The notes beneath the pieces are model-generated. The model was not told the DNA's origin and did not search any database. It worked only from the letters and a program-made list of their open reading frames with translations. From NCBI RefSeq assembly GCF_002777965.1, contig NZ_NGVR01000023.1:310001-374000 (forward strand): a stretch of 64,000 nucleotides of DNA, written 5' to 3'. Position 1 is the first letter of the stretch. Every line of letters begins with the position of its first letter. Below are positions 29,260-37,509 of the stretch, in pieces. Source of the DNA: Proteus columbae (GTDB lineage Bacteria; Pseudomonadota; Gammaproteobacteria; Enterobacterales; Enterobacteriaceae). The translations under genes were made by a program, and so were the position numbers.

Positions 29260-31428
29260 CTAAACTTGAGGTTGAGGTAGGCAGTTTGATTCGCTTTGCT
29301 CAATAATTTGGATACAACTAATAATTTGTGGCAGTAAATCCAATAATAATCGGATTTGAGTAAGTACTAATTGAATGCGAGGATTATCTGCATTAGGTAA
29401 TAGATTGATCCTTTCAATTAATTCTACATGGGATTGCTTAAATACTTCGCCTTGTGGCGTTTTGCGACGTAAAGCCGAATCGATATAACAAACCGTATCA
29501 TTAAGCAACGTGAGCACATTCTCATCTTCTATTTTTGAACGATGAACGCCAAGTGCAGAAATATAACTAAGTAAAGTATGATTTAAGCAAAGCAACTGGA
29601 AGGCCACTTCTTGGGATGCTTGATAACTTTTTGGCTCTGATGACATATTTGAGATCAGTGATGCTAATTCACCATCACTGCTATGAGCATTTCGACGCGC
29701 AATTCGATAACTCAAGCTATTATCTTTTCCTTGGTAATACTGAATAAGGATGGCATCAAGATAATAGCAGTTATTCGTCATTGTTTTTTGAATAACAACA
29801 GGCAGTTGACGGAATTTCCAATCAGGCCAAATAAAGCTAACAGCAAACCATGCTATGGCACAGCCAATTAAGGTATCGATAATACGAGGAAGGGCAACAT
29901 CATAACCTTCACCAAGCAAATTGAAGCTTAATAACACCAATAAAGTAATAAATAGTGTGGCATGTGCATATTGTATAGTTCTAAATGCGAAAAAGAGCGT
30001 ACCGGTTATCACAATTAAAACTAGTTGCCCTTCAATTGAAGGAACGAAATATAAAATAGGAAAGCCAATTAAAATACCAATAATAGTACCACTTACACGT
30101 AAGGTAAGACGTCGGCGAGTAGCATTGTAGTTGGGTTGGCAAACAAATAGGCTGGTCAATAATATCCAATAACCTCTATCCAATTGGAAAAATTGAATAA
30201 TGGCATAGCCAATACATAACACGAGTGACATCCTAACGGCATGTCTAAAAAGTGCCGATTTAGGCGTGAGGTGCTCTTTTATTCTTAGTGCAATATCGCG
30301 CCATCCGGTTAAACCATCATCAGAAAGTTGCGTTTCTTCTTTTTGGTCATGGGATATTTGGTATTGCTCTGTACTAATACTTCGTAAAAGCGCATCAATG
30401 CCTTGAAGATTTTGCAGTAAATTATTTAAAGGCGTTATTAATTGAGGCTCTGAAGTCGTATTTTTTAAATGATTTAATGCATTCTCTAAATAATTTATCG
30501 CACGTTCTAATGAAGAGTTATGCTGATATTTTTTATGCCAAAGAATAGATTGTGCAACTTGTTCACAAGCTCGCGCCTGCATAGAAAGCAAACGTTGAAA
30601 ACGAAATAACACATCGCTATGTCGCAATTCATTACTTAATAGTTGGTATTGAACATGCGACGAACTTGCTCTTTCATGAATATCTTGAGCAACAAAATAG
30701 TAATGAAGTGTGAAACGGCTGCTACGTTGGCCTCTATCACCTTTTAATCGACTTAATAAAGTAACCTTAGTTTGGTTCATCGTGTCAATTAATTGGCTAT
30801 TTGCCATTGCTAAATTATAAAGCGAATGTTGATAATCATCTTCGATATCAGGATCAAATAATGTCGCTTTAGCTTCGAGGTAAGTTGCAAGTTGTTGGTA
30901 GCAGCGAGTTAAATTGTCCTGAACTGGGCGAATTGGGAATAATAAGTGACCAACTAATGTTAACGAGTTATACCAAATAGCGCCTAATAGTAATAAAACG
31001 GGTTGTTCATACCATTCAGGGAAAATAGGCATACCGAGCATAGTATAAATTGCGATTAATAAAGCACCAAAAGCAATGGTTGCGTACCGTTGCCCTAAAG
31101 CGCCTAATAAAATAAATCCCCAAGTAGAAATGGCTAAACCACAAAAGAACAAAATAGGATATGGATAAAGTAATCCTATTGATGCTGAAGCAAGAAGAAA
31201 ACAGCATAAAGTGATAACGAGGTTTTTTAAACGTCCAACAAGCCTATCATCTAAATCAGTTAATGCTGCCGCAACCACACCTAAAGTTAGAGGAATTGTG
31301 TATTTAGGCTCTTGCCCTAAAATCCAAGGAAACAAAGTCGTTCCTGTAAGCGCGATTATTATGCGAATATAATATAAAAAGTGGCTATTATAGATAAATC
31401 GGCGGGCGCCATTTAGCAAAGTGAACAC
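29260..31428 (-). CDS. yccS: FUSC-family inner membrane protein YccS
   Basis: 722 residues with a GTG start 6 bases after AAGGG. The family (YccS/YhfK, FUSC fold) comprises putative inner-membrane transporters related to aromatic-acid exporters. Two blocks of about six membrane helices are visible (about 20-160 and about 400-530), each followed by a cytosolic helical domain (about 170-390 and 540-722). GIPIL-type loops and the RRRLTLRVSGTIIGILIGFPILYF stretch are typical. In E. coli yccF follows it; here yccF is absent and helD comes next, divergent. Confidence 0.92.
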   Translation of the reverse strand: MFTLLNGARRFIYNSHFLYYIRIIIALTGTTLFPWILGQEPKYTIPLTLGVVAAALTDLDDRLVGRLKNLVITLCCFLLASASIGLLYPYPILFFCGLAISTWGFILLGALGQRYATIAFGALLIAIYTMLGMPIFPEWYEQPVLLLLGAIWYNSLTLVGHLLFPIRPVQDNLTRCYQQLATYLEAKATLFDPDIEDDYQHSLYNLAMANSQLIDTMNQTKVTLLSRLKGDRGQRSSRFTLHYYFVAQDIHERASSSHVQYQLLSNELRHSDVLFRFQRLLSMQARACEQVAQSILWHKKYQHNSSLERAINYLENALNHLKNTTSEPQLITPLNNLLQNLQGIDALLRSISTEQYQISHDQKEETQLSDDGLTGWRDIALRIKEHLTPKSALFRHAVRMSLVLCIGYAIIQFFQLDRGYWILLTSLFVCQPNYNATRRRLTLRVSGTIIGILIGFPILYFVPSIEGQLVLIVITGTLFFAFRTIQYAHATLFITLLVLLSFNLLGEGYDVALPRIIDTLIGCAIAWFAVSFIWPDWKFRQLPVVIQKTMTNNCYYLDAILIQYYQGKDNSLSYRIARRNAHSSDGELASLISNMSSEPKSYQASQEVAFQLLCLNHTLLSYISALGVHRSKIEDENVLTLLNDTVCYIDSALRRKTPQGEVFKQSHVELIERINLLPNADNPRIQLVLTQIRLLLDLLPQIISCIQIIEQSESNCLPQPQV

Positions 31429-31542
31429 AAAAAGCCCTTAAATAAACAAGATGAAGATAATTACCTCTTAGAATATAGGGTTTATCACCGATTAAAAAGA
31501 GCTTAACAACAGACTATTTGTTATTTATTGCAGGAATTACGT

Positions 31543-33594
31543 ATGGAACTGAAATCCACCCCGATGGGACAACGTTTAGCACAACATCCTTATAATAGAG
31601 TCAAATTGTTAAATGCAGGTATTGAAGTCAGTGGTGAAAAACATCAGTATTTAATTCCTTTTAACGAATTGATTAATATTTTCTGTAAAAAAGGGATTGT
31701 GTGGGGGGAATTAGAATTTTTATTGCCAGAAGATAAAGTTGTTCGATTACATGGAACAGACTGGGAAGAAACTCAGCAGTTTTATCGTTATCTTTATCAA
31801 TCATGGCAAAATTGGAGTAAAGAAATGAGCGAAATAAGTGCTCAGGTACTTGAGAAGCAACTCCATAATATTAATGAAATCACTCAATCAAATAGATGGA
31901 TAAAACAGTCTAAACTTAGTGAAATTCAACAGTCTATCAAAGAAAGCTTTTCTGCTATTCCTCTGCCTCTTGAACGCCTTACTCAATTTGATAATTGCCA
32001 TACGCTTTATCAGCAATGTTTAGAATGGCTAAAGCAAGGTGAAGCACTTATTAATAAAGAAAATTCTGCATGGGTAACTCAAATATTAAATGAGCATGCG
32101 GAATTTTTTAATACGATTGAATCATCGCCATTAAATGAATCGCAGTGTCGTGCTGTAATTAATGGCGAAGAAAATATTCTTGTTCTTGCTGGTGCGGGAA
32201 GTGGTAAAACATCGGTACTAGTCGCGAGAGCAGGCTGGTTATTACGCCGTCAGTTAGCGCAGCCAGATCAAATATTATTACTTGCTTTTGGTCGTAAAGC
32301 CGCACAAGAAATGAACGAAAGGCTTTCTAGTCGTTTAAATGCCGATATTATGGCAAAGACATTCCATGCACTGGCATTATCCGTTATTCAGCAAGCGACC
32401 AAAAAACAACCTAAAATTAGTGAGCTTGAAATAAATAGTGAAAAAAGAAGAGCTCTATTATTAAGTGCGTGGCGAGATCAGTGTCAACAGAAAAAAGCAC
32501 AAGCAAAAGGGTGGCGAGAGTGGTTATCTCAAGAGTTTGAGTGGGATATTCCTGATGGTGAGTTTTGGCATGATAAAAAATTAGAAAACCAGGTTGCTGT
32601 AAGATTAGAGCGTTGGGTTAGTTTATTAAGGATGCAAGGCGGTAGCCAAAAATCGCTGATTGACAGTGTACAACCCGAATATACAGAAGCTTTTAAAAAG
32701 TATTTAAAATTATTATCGCCATTATTGAAAGCTTGGAAAACTGCATTAAAAGAGGAAGATGCGATCGATTTTTCGGGCTTATTACATCAAGCTATTAATC
32801 TTATTGAAAAAGGGCGTTTTATTAGTCCATGGAAACATATTCTTGTCGATGAGTTCCAAGATATTTCACCATTAAGAGCTTCATTATTAACCGCATTAAA
32901 ACAGCAAAATAAACAAACATCTCTATTTGCAGTAGGAGATGATTGGCAAGCCATTTATCGTTTTAGTGGCGCAGAATTATTATTAACGACTTCTTTCCAT
33001 CACTCTTTTGGTGAAGGGGCTGAATGTGCATTAGATACGACTTATCGTTTTAATGACACGATAGGAAATATTGCTAATACGTTTATTCAACAAAATCCAG
33101 CTCAATTATCTAAACCTTTAAATAGTTTAGTGAAAGGTAATAAAAAGTCAGTTGTGCTGTTATCTGACGATCAACTTGAGAATCTACTAAATAAAATGAG
33201 TGGTTATGTAGAAGAAAATGAAACTATTCTTTTACTCGCTCGTTATCACTATTTAAAACCAGAATTATTAAAAAAAGCGAAAACACGTTGGCCTAAATTA
33301 GATCTACAGTTTATGACTTTTCATGCTTCAAAAGGGCAACAAGCAGATTACGTTATTATTTTAGGTTTACAAGACGGTAAAGACGCTTTTCCAGCACCAG
33401 CAAGAGAATCGATTATTGAATTGGCATTACTGCCTAGTGTTGAAGATTATCCTAATGCAGAAGAGCGACGCTTAATGTATGTCGCTTTAACAAGAGCAAA
33501 AAAACAAGTATGGCTATTATTTAATAAACAACAGCCATCTTGTTTTGTTTCAGAACTAAAATCTCAAGGTGTTCCTATACAGCGAAAACCTTAG
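31543..33594 (+). CDS. helD: DNA helicase IV (HelD)
   Basis: 683 residues (E. coli 684): a superfamily 1 UvrD-like 3'-5' helicase involved in RecF-type recombination. The start at ATG 31543 (MELKSTPMGQRLAQHPYNRV) matches the family; CAGGA lies 8 bases upstream, and the longer frame to 31528 is not needed. Motifs are NESQCRAVINGEENILVLAGAG and Walker A GAGSGKTS (about 215-222), ILVDEFQDISP (Walker B), AVGDDWQAIYRFSGAE, DTTYRFNDTIG, FMTFHASKGQQADYV and VALTRAKKQVWLLF. It is convergent with mgsA, with only 2 bp between the stops. Confidence 0.97.
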   Translation: MELKSTPMGQRLAQHPYNRVKLLNAGIEVSGEKHQYLIPFNELINIFCKKGIVWGELEFLLPEDKVVRLHGTDWEETQQFYRYLYQSWQNWSKEMSEISAQVLEKQLHNINEITQSNRWIKQSKLSEIQQSIKESFSAIPLPLERLTQFDNCHTLYQQCLEWLKQGEALINKENSAWVTQILNEHAEFFNTIESSPLNESQCRAVINGEENILVLAGAGSGKTSVLVARAGWLLRRQLAQPDQILLLAFGRKAAQEMNERLSSRLNADIMAKTFHALALSVIQQATKKQPKISELEINSEKRRALLLSAWRDQCQQKKAQAKGWREWLSQEFEWDIPDGEFWHDKKLENQVAVRLERWVSLLRMQGGSQKSLIDSVQPEYTEAFKKYLKLLSPLLKAWKTALKEEDAIDFSGLLHQAINLIEKGRFISPWKHILVDEFQDISPLRASLLTALKQQNKQTSLFAVGDDWQAIYRFSGAELLLTTSFHHSFGEGAECALDTTYRFNDTIGNIANTFIQQNPAQLSKPLNSLVKGNKKSVVLLSDDQLENLLNKMSGYVEENETILLLARYHYLKPELLKKAKTRWPKLDLQFMTFHASKGQQADYVIILGLQDGKDAFPAPARESIIELALLPSVEDYPNAEERRLMYVALTRAKKQVWLLFNKQQPSCFVSELKSQGVPIQRKP

Positions 33595-33596
33595 AA

Positions 33597-34055
33597 TTAT
33601 TTTAATCTCTCTTTTAAATAACCTTCGTAATCGGGAATCTTAATTGTAGATTCTTGTGAAAAGAGAGGAGAGGAAATTAAAAAGTTAGCAGTTGCACGAT
33701 TTGTTGCAACTGGGATGTTCCAAACCGTAGCTAAACGTAGAAGAGCTTTAACATCGGGGTCGTGCGGAACTGCATTTAATGGATCCCAAAAGAAAATCAT
33801 AATATCAATTTTCTTTTCGGCGATCATGGCACCTATTTGTTGGTCGCCACCCATTGGGCCACTTAGCATTTGAGTAACAGGAAGACCAGTGTGGTGATTA
33901 ATTAAGTTACCGGTAGTTCCTGTTGCAAATAACTTGTGTAGAGACAGTTGTTCACGGTTATTTTCAACCCATTCCAGTAATGAGCTTTTACAGTGATCAT
34001 GGGCAACAAGCGCGATATTTTTTTCTTTTAAGAGCGTGCGGTCAATTTGTTCCAT
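33597..34055 (-). CDS. mgsA: Methylglyoxal synthase MgsA
   Basis: 152 residues. MgsA turns dihydroxyacetone phosphate into methylglyoxal and phosphate, a bypass of lower glycolysis when phosphate is short. Conserved blocks are [20 protein letters not shown] (phosphate binding), [13 protein letters not shown] with the catalytic Asp, [26 protein letters not shown] and [21 protein letters not shown] precedes ATG. The gene is convergent with helD and divergent from yccU. E. coli yccT, which lies between mgsA and yccU there, is missing. Confidence 0.97.
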   Translation of the reverse strand: MEQIDRTLLKEKNIALVAHDHCKSSLLEWVENNREQLSLHKLFATGTTGNLINHHTGLPVTQMLSGPMGGDQQIGAMIAEKKIDIMIFFWDPLNAVPHDPDVKALLRLATVWNIPVATNRATANFLISSPLFSQESTIKIPDYEGYLKERLK

Positions 34056-34192
34056 TTGATACCTTTAAAAATAAATATAGTAATTGTTCCAGTTTTCAAA
34101 ATACCTTTTTTTTATCTTATAAGCTATGAACAGATCAAGATACTATGATGTATCATAATCTTTTCAATCTTCATGATGAACGGAGTAGATAA

Positions 34193-34606
34193 ATGGTGGA
34201 TTCAGACATTTATGACATTTTAAGAAGCGTTAAAACCATTGCGCTTGTTGGTGCGAGTAATAAAGAAGATCGCCCAAGCTATAAAGTCATGAAATTCCTA
34301 TTAGAACAAGGCTATGATGTTATTCCTGTCAATCCAGGTATGTCAGGGCAAACCTTATTGGGGCAACAATGCTATGCCTCATTAAAATATATTCCTGTTG
34401 CTGTTGATATGGTTGATGTTTTTCGTCAATCTGACGTAGCATTAGCAATTGCGCAAGAAGCCATTGAAATTAATGCCAAAGTATTATGGTTGCAGATTGG
34501 TGTTATTAATGAGGATGCTAAAGATTTAGCTGAAGATGCCGGGTTACGTGTGGTAATGGATCGTTGTCCTAAAAAAGAAATTGAAGCCCATGGTCTTCCT
34601 TGGTAA
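34193..34606 (+). CDS. yccU: CoA-binding Rossmann-fold protein YccU
   Basis: 137 residues, a single CoA_binding (succinyl-CoA ligase-like Rossmann) domain: KTIALVGASNKEDRPSYKVM (nucleotide-binding loop), DVIPVNPGMSGQTLLGQQCY, VDMVDVFRQSD, LWLQIGVINEDAKDLAEDAGLRVVMDRCPKKE. The role is unknown beyond CoA binding inferred from the fold. GGAG lies ahead of the ATG. The gene is conserved next to hspQ in E. coli, as here, where the two are convergent. Confidence 0.93.
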   Translation: MVDSDIYDILRSVKTIALVGASNKEDRPSYKVMKFLLEQGYDVIPVNPGMSGQTLLGQQCYASLKYIPVAVDMVDVFRQSDVALAIAQEAIEINAKVLWLQIGVINEDAKDLAEDAGLRVVMDRCPKKEIEAHGLPW

Positions 34607-34620
34607 TACGCCAAAATAAA

Positions 34621-34650
34621 ATCGCCGAAAACAAATTCGGCGATTATCAT
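34621..34650. terminator. Shared terminator of yccU and hspQ
   Basis: ATCGCCGAA-AACAAA-TTCGGCGAT lies between convergent genes. On the minus strand the stem is followed by TTTTATTTT, so it best serves hspQ; on the plus strand the tail is weaker. Confidence 0.8.
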
Positions 34651-34685
34651 TCTATTCAGATTACTGGTTATGTAGATTAATTGGG

Positions 34686-35006
34686 TTAATTTCTTAATCG
34701 TGGTGCCTGTAGTTGGCTACGAATTGACTGTGATAACTCATCCAATGAGTCATTATCTAAGTGTTCATCTGAAACTTCATAGGTTATCTGCGCTTCAGCA
34801 AGATAAGTATGAACAGGTTGTCCTTCATCATCTTCCATCACAACATGGTACCAAGGTGCTGCTCGCAAGGTCACATTAGATGCAATATCATCCTCATTAG
34901 GTTGATCAAGGGAATATTCAGCATCCACATCGACAACAACGCCTAAGTAGCCGAGTAATTTATGTCTAACTTGCTGTCCTATCCCAAATTTGCTGGCGGT
35001 CATCAT
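34686..35006 (-). CDS. hspQ: Heat shock protein HspQ
   Basis: 106 residues. HspQ is a small hemimethylated-DNA-binding-fold protein that acts as a specificity factor for Lon and helps turnover of mutant DnaA in E. coli. The start ATG at 35006 is 7 bases after GGAGG (TGATACT spacer); the frame extends to 35057 but that part is not related to HspQ. The body [52 protein letters not shown] and QLQAPRLRN is nearly invariant. A sigma-32-like promoter lies 38-65 bp upstream. Confidence 0.97.
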   Translation of the reverse strand: MMTASKFGIGQQVRHKLLGYLGVVVDVDAEYSLDQPNEDDIASNVTLRAAPWYHVVMEDDEGQPVHTYLAEAQITYEVSDEHLDNDSLDELSQSIRSQLQAPRLRN

Positions 35007-35043
35007 AGTATCACCTCCATATAGCCTTGCTTGTTGGTTATAT

Positions 35044-35071
35044 ATATGAGGGCACAAAGTGAAATTTCAAG
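35044..35071 (-). promoter_or_regulatory. Sigma-32 heat-shock promoter of hspQ
   Basis: On the minus strand CTTGAAA (35071-35065), a 12-base spacer and CCCTCATAT (35052-35044) fit the RpoH consensus CTTGAAA-N11-16-CCCCATNT. The -10 box lies about 38 bp upstream of the hspQ start. Confidence 0.7.
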
Positions 35072-35202
35072 GGTTTGAATAAATATAATCCTTTGCTTTC
35101 ATTATGAATAAAGAACCTCACAAAATCAGATTATCTATTGTATAAAGAAAAGACAATAACCTAGACAGAATTTTTATTTGAAGAAGACAATTAGAAGGGC
35201 AT

Positions 35203-35484
35203 ATGAAAATTGGTAGAGAATATATTATTCAAGGGCGTGTTCAAGGTGTTGGTTTTCGTTTTTTTACTTATCAATGGATGAAAAAACAGCCAATAACAGG
35301 GTATGTTTGGAATCGTGATGACGGTAGCGTGGGAGTAAAGGCTTTCGCGAAAGAAAAAGCATTAAAAGAATTTGAAGATTGGTTAGAAGCTGGTGGCCCA
35401 AGAAGTGCCAAAATTACATTTTGGTCAGCGGCATCTTGTGAATATGAAAAAATGGTAGATTTCTCAATCCACCATTATGAGTAA
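35203..35484 (+). CDS. acyP: Acylphosphatase
   Basis: 93 residues: a small cytosolic enzyme that hydrolyses the carboxyl-phosphate bond of acylphosphates. The phosphate-binding loop GRVQGVGFRFF, with the catalytic Arg, and the catalytic Asn in GYVWNRDDGSV are both visible. GAAGG precedes ATG at 35203. In E. coli it is called yccX and follows rlmI, which is missing here: only 196 bp separate hspQ and acyP. It is convergent with tusE. Confidence 0.95.
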   Translation: MKIGREYIIQGRVQGVGFRFFTYQWMKKQPITGYVWNRDDGSVGVKAFAKEKALKEFEDWLEAGGPRSAKITFWSAASCEYEKMVDFSIHHYE

Positions 35485-35517
35485 TAATTTTTAATTATTT
35501 TTTATCGAAAGATAACA

Positions 35518-35847
35518 TTAAATACATTTAACGGGTTTTGGTAAACCAGCAAGTTTTGTTGCTTGTTTGGCTGGGCCTTTAGGAAACAAACGATAAAGAT
35601 AACGGCTATTTCCTTTTTCATCACCATATTTTTGTGCAAGCGCTTTTACTAACATGCGAATAGCAGGGGAGGTATTAAATTCTAAATAAAACTGGCGAAC
35701 AAAACGGATAATCTCCCAATGTTGTTCTGTAAGCTCTATTTCTTCTAATTCTGCTAATGTTGGAACCATATCTTCATTCCACTCATTGCTATTTTTTAAA
35801 TAACCGTGACTATCTGTTTCGATTTCTTTTCCGTTAAATACAAACAT
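35518..35847 (-). CDS. tusE: Sulfurtransferase TusE (DsrC-like)
   Basis: 109 residues. TusE accepts sulfur from TusBCD and passes it to MnmA for 2-thiouridine in tRNA wobble positions. The start at ATG 35847 ([19 protein letters not shown]) matches E. coli in start and length; five extra in-frame codons to 35862 are not used. The block [47 protein letters not shown] is invariant, and the active Cys is the penultimate residue (KCI). It stands before tRNA-Ser as in E. coli, but yccA is absent. Confidence 0.96.
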   Translation of the reverse strand: MFVFNGKEIETDSHGYLKNSNEWNEDMVPTLAELEEIELTEQHWEIIRFVRQFYLEFNTSPAIRMLVKALAQKYGDEKGNSRYLYRLFPKGPAKQATKLAGLPKPVKCI

Positions 35848-36029
35848 GTGCGTAGCAACCAATCAAAAATAATACTGCTAATTTAGCAAAAATAAGGAAA
35901 ATACCCAAGTAGAACCCATAAATCGTTGATAAATTAAGCCATTGACTTGTAATGCGTTTAATTTTACGGCAAACAGTACAATAAGGGCTTTACAACATAA
36001 GCCTAGGTGTTTATATTGCTCCCCATTGC

Positions 36030-36117
36030 GGAGGGGTGGCCGAGCGGCTGAAGGCAGCGGTCTTGAAAACCGCCGATGGGAAACCATCCGAGAGTTCGAA
36101 TCTCTCCTCCTCCGCCA
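36030..36117 (+). tRNA. serT: tRNA-Ser(UGA)
   Basis: 88 nt with encoded CCA. The acceptor GGAGGGG pairs with CTCCTCC (one G-U), the anticodon stem GCGGT/ACCGC holds the loop CTTGAAA with anticodon TGA at 36064-36066. A long variable arm (GATGGGAAACCATC) identifies a class II Ser tRNA, and the T arm is GAGAG-TTCGAAT-CTCTC. Its position after tusE equals serT of E. coli. Its 3' end is duplicated 1 kb downstream as an attachment-site scar. Confidence 0.98.
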
Positions 36118-36153
36118 TCTCAACATCTCCTAGCGTCTCCTGAAGTCTTCTAA
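36101..36153 (+). repeat. Attachment-site repeat at the tRNA-Ser 3' end (left copy)
   Basis: 53 bp made of the last 17 tRNA bases plus 36 bp downstream. It matches 37147-37199 at 46 of 53 positions. Six of the seven differences are C here and T in the right copy, and the seventh is C to A. Confidence 0.8.
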
Positions 36154-36266
36154 CCTCAAGTAAATTAAGCATTCCAGCAAAATCTAACTCCACCGAAGTC
36201 TACTAACGTCTTTCTAAATCTCTACAATTTGTTGTATAGAAATTCCCTATACAATATTGGTGATTT

Positions 36267-36410
36267 ATGAAGCTAACAGACATAGCAATCAAGCGAGCCA
36301 AGCCAAAAGAAAAATCATACACACTGCGGATGGTAGTGGGCTATCTTTGTTAGTTGAAACTAATAATTCCAAAGGCTGGCGTATTTGTTTTTTGTTTAGT
36401 TTCGCTTAGC
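36267..36410 (+). pseudogene. P4-type tyrosine integrase, frameshifted N-terminal fragment
   Basis: ATG 36267 reads MKLTDIAIKRAKPKEKSYTL, the hallmark start of P4-family integrases (DUF4102 domain). A one-base loss after that Leu shifts the frame to an early stop at 36351. The +1 frame continues the family sequence, LADGSGLSLLVETNN...GWR, before similarity ends near 36400. The rest of about 400 residues, including the catalytic R-H-R-Y set, is missing. It points away from tRNA-Ser, 150 bp from its 3' end, which is the canonical tRNA-int arrangement. It is dead, the scar of an excised or deleted island. Confidence 0.82.
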
Positions 36411-36690
36411 TCATTTGCTGATACCAAAAATACGAGCATTAGTCAGTATCCTGAAATTACAGAGGATGATGTAGTGCCAGACATAGTAGTTACTATTAAT
36501 CGCCAAAAAATGATTCATTAACTCATTGATTTATATGATAACGCACTTTGATTTCCAATTATAGCAGTCTGAATTAATAGGAAATGGACAAGAGCAACTA
36601 ATCTATAATGTGAGAATGCGTGAGATGAAAAAAGCGCAGAAAATGGAAGAGGAGCTTAGAAGTAGAGAAAGGGAGGATAGTAAAGATTAA
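36354..36690 (+). pseudogene. Decayed gene for a small exported protein
   Basis: From TTG 36354 the frame reads MKLIIPKAGVFVFCLVSLSS-FADTKNT, a good Sec signal peptide with an Ala-x-Ala-like cut, then about 33 residues to a TAA at 36519. Beyond it the same frame gives LIDLYDNAL and a second stop. A shifted frame from 36565 continues with a charged helical tail (REMKKAQKMEEELRSRERED) to the stop at 36688-36690. Together these look like one gene of about 110 codons broken by nonsense and frameshift changes. The family is not recognised; conjugative or phage origin is possible given the scar. Confidence 0.5.
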
Positions 36691-36752
36691 TGGAATCTAA
36701 CATCGCATAGAGCTATATTTCTATATATCTGCTCTATCAACTTGGAGGAGTG

Positions 36753-37109
36753 ATGAATAGAAAAGAATTAATTGAATATATTCAACAGAATTATAATGCA
36801 GCTTCTGAGTACCTATGGGCTAAGTATCCTAATTATGCAATTTTTAGACATAAAAGTAATTCAAAATGGTTTGCTACCATAATGGATGTGCCAGAAAACA
36901 AACTATTTGATAGTGGTAGTATTAATAAAATCGATATAATTAATTTAAAAGTAAGACCTAATCTTGTCGGATCTTTACGATTAAAAAAAGGCGTTTACCC
37001 TGCTTATCATATGAACAAGGAGTATTGGATTTCCATCCAGCTAAACTCCGAATTTGATGATAGTGAGTTAAAGTCATTAATTTTTGAAAGCTATGAGCTA
37101 ACCCAATAA
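36753..37109 (+). CDS. MmcQ/YjbR family protein
   Basis: 118 residues. ATG 36753 follows GGAGG closely; an in-frame GTG at 36750 is an alternative. MmcQ/YjbR proteins have a CyaY-like fold and are often annotated as DNA-binding, with roles unproven. The typical pattern is seen: N-terminal helix with MNRKELIEYIQQNYNA, then EYLWAKYPNYAIFRHKSNSKWFATIMDV, INLKVRPNLVGSLR, KKGVYPAYHMNKEYWISIQL. It is the only intact gene inside the tRNA-Ser scar and is probably retained cargo of the lost element. Confidence 0.78.
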   Translation: MNRKELIEYIQQNYNAASEYLWAKYPNYAIFRHKSNSKWFATIMDVPENKLFDSGSINKIDIINLKVRPNLVGSLRLKKGVYPAYHMNKEYWISIQLNSEFDDSELKSLIFESYELTQ

Positions 37110-37509
37110 ATGGTTGTTGAAGTAATGGATATTAACCTTGCATGGTTCTTTCCTTTTTCGCTATTTCAACATCTCCTAGCGTATCCTGAAGTCTTCTAAT
37201 CTCAGTAATATCAAGTACTCTAACTAAATTCCATTATTCCAACATATACTATTATTTGTTGAAAACCTTCTTGTTTTTATATTAAACGTACAAATGAATG
37301 AACAAAAATTGCTGGTTCGTCCTTATCAAAGCCTATTTATCTATTTTTCTATAATCAGCAAGACCACATAATTTTCTTAAAATTCAGACAAACGGACAGA
37401 TAATTGTCCAATTACGACTAGAAAACGTGACTATACTTGCAGAATAAACTCAATTAAACACTATCATCTTAACAGTGTGTAAAACATTATTTAACAAACA
37501 AGGGGTGAT
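37110..37509. other. Right end of the scar and promoter region of the kinase operon
   Basis: 400 bases without a gene. The first part carries the right attachment repeat; the rest should hold the promoter of the operon that begins at 37510. A possible weak CRP-like stretch near 37425 (CGTGA-N6-TTGCA) is too degenerate to call. Confidence 0.5.
37147..37199 (+). repeat. Attachment-site repeat (right, decayed copy)
   Basis: A copy of 36101-36153 in direct orientation with 46 of 53 bases identical. It includes a decayed version of the tRNA-Ser 3' end and bounds the scar 1,046 bp from the left copy. Confidence 0.78.
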
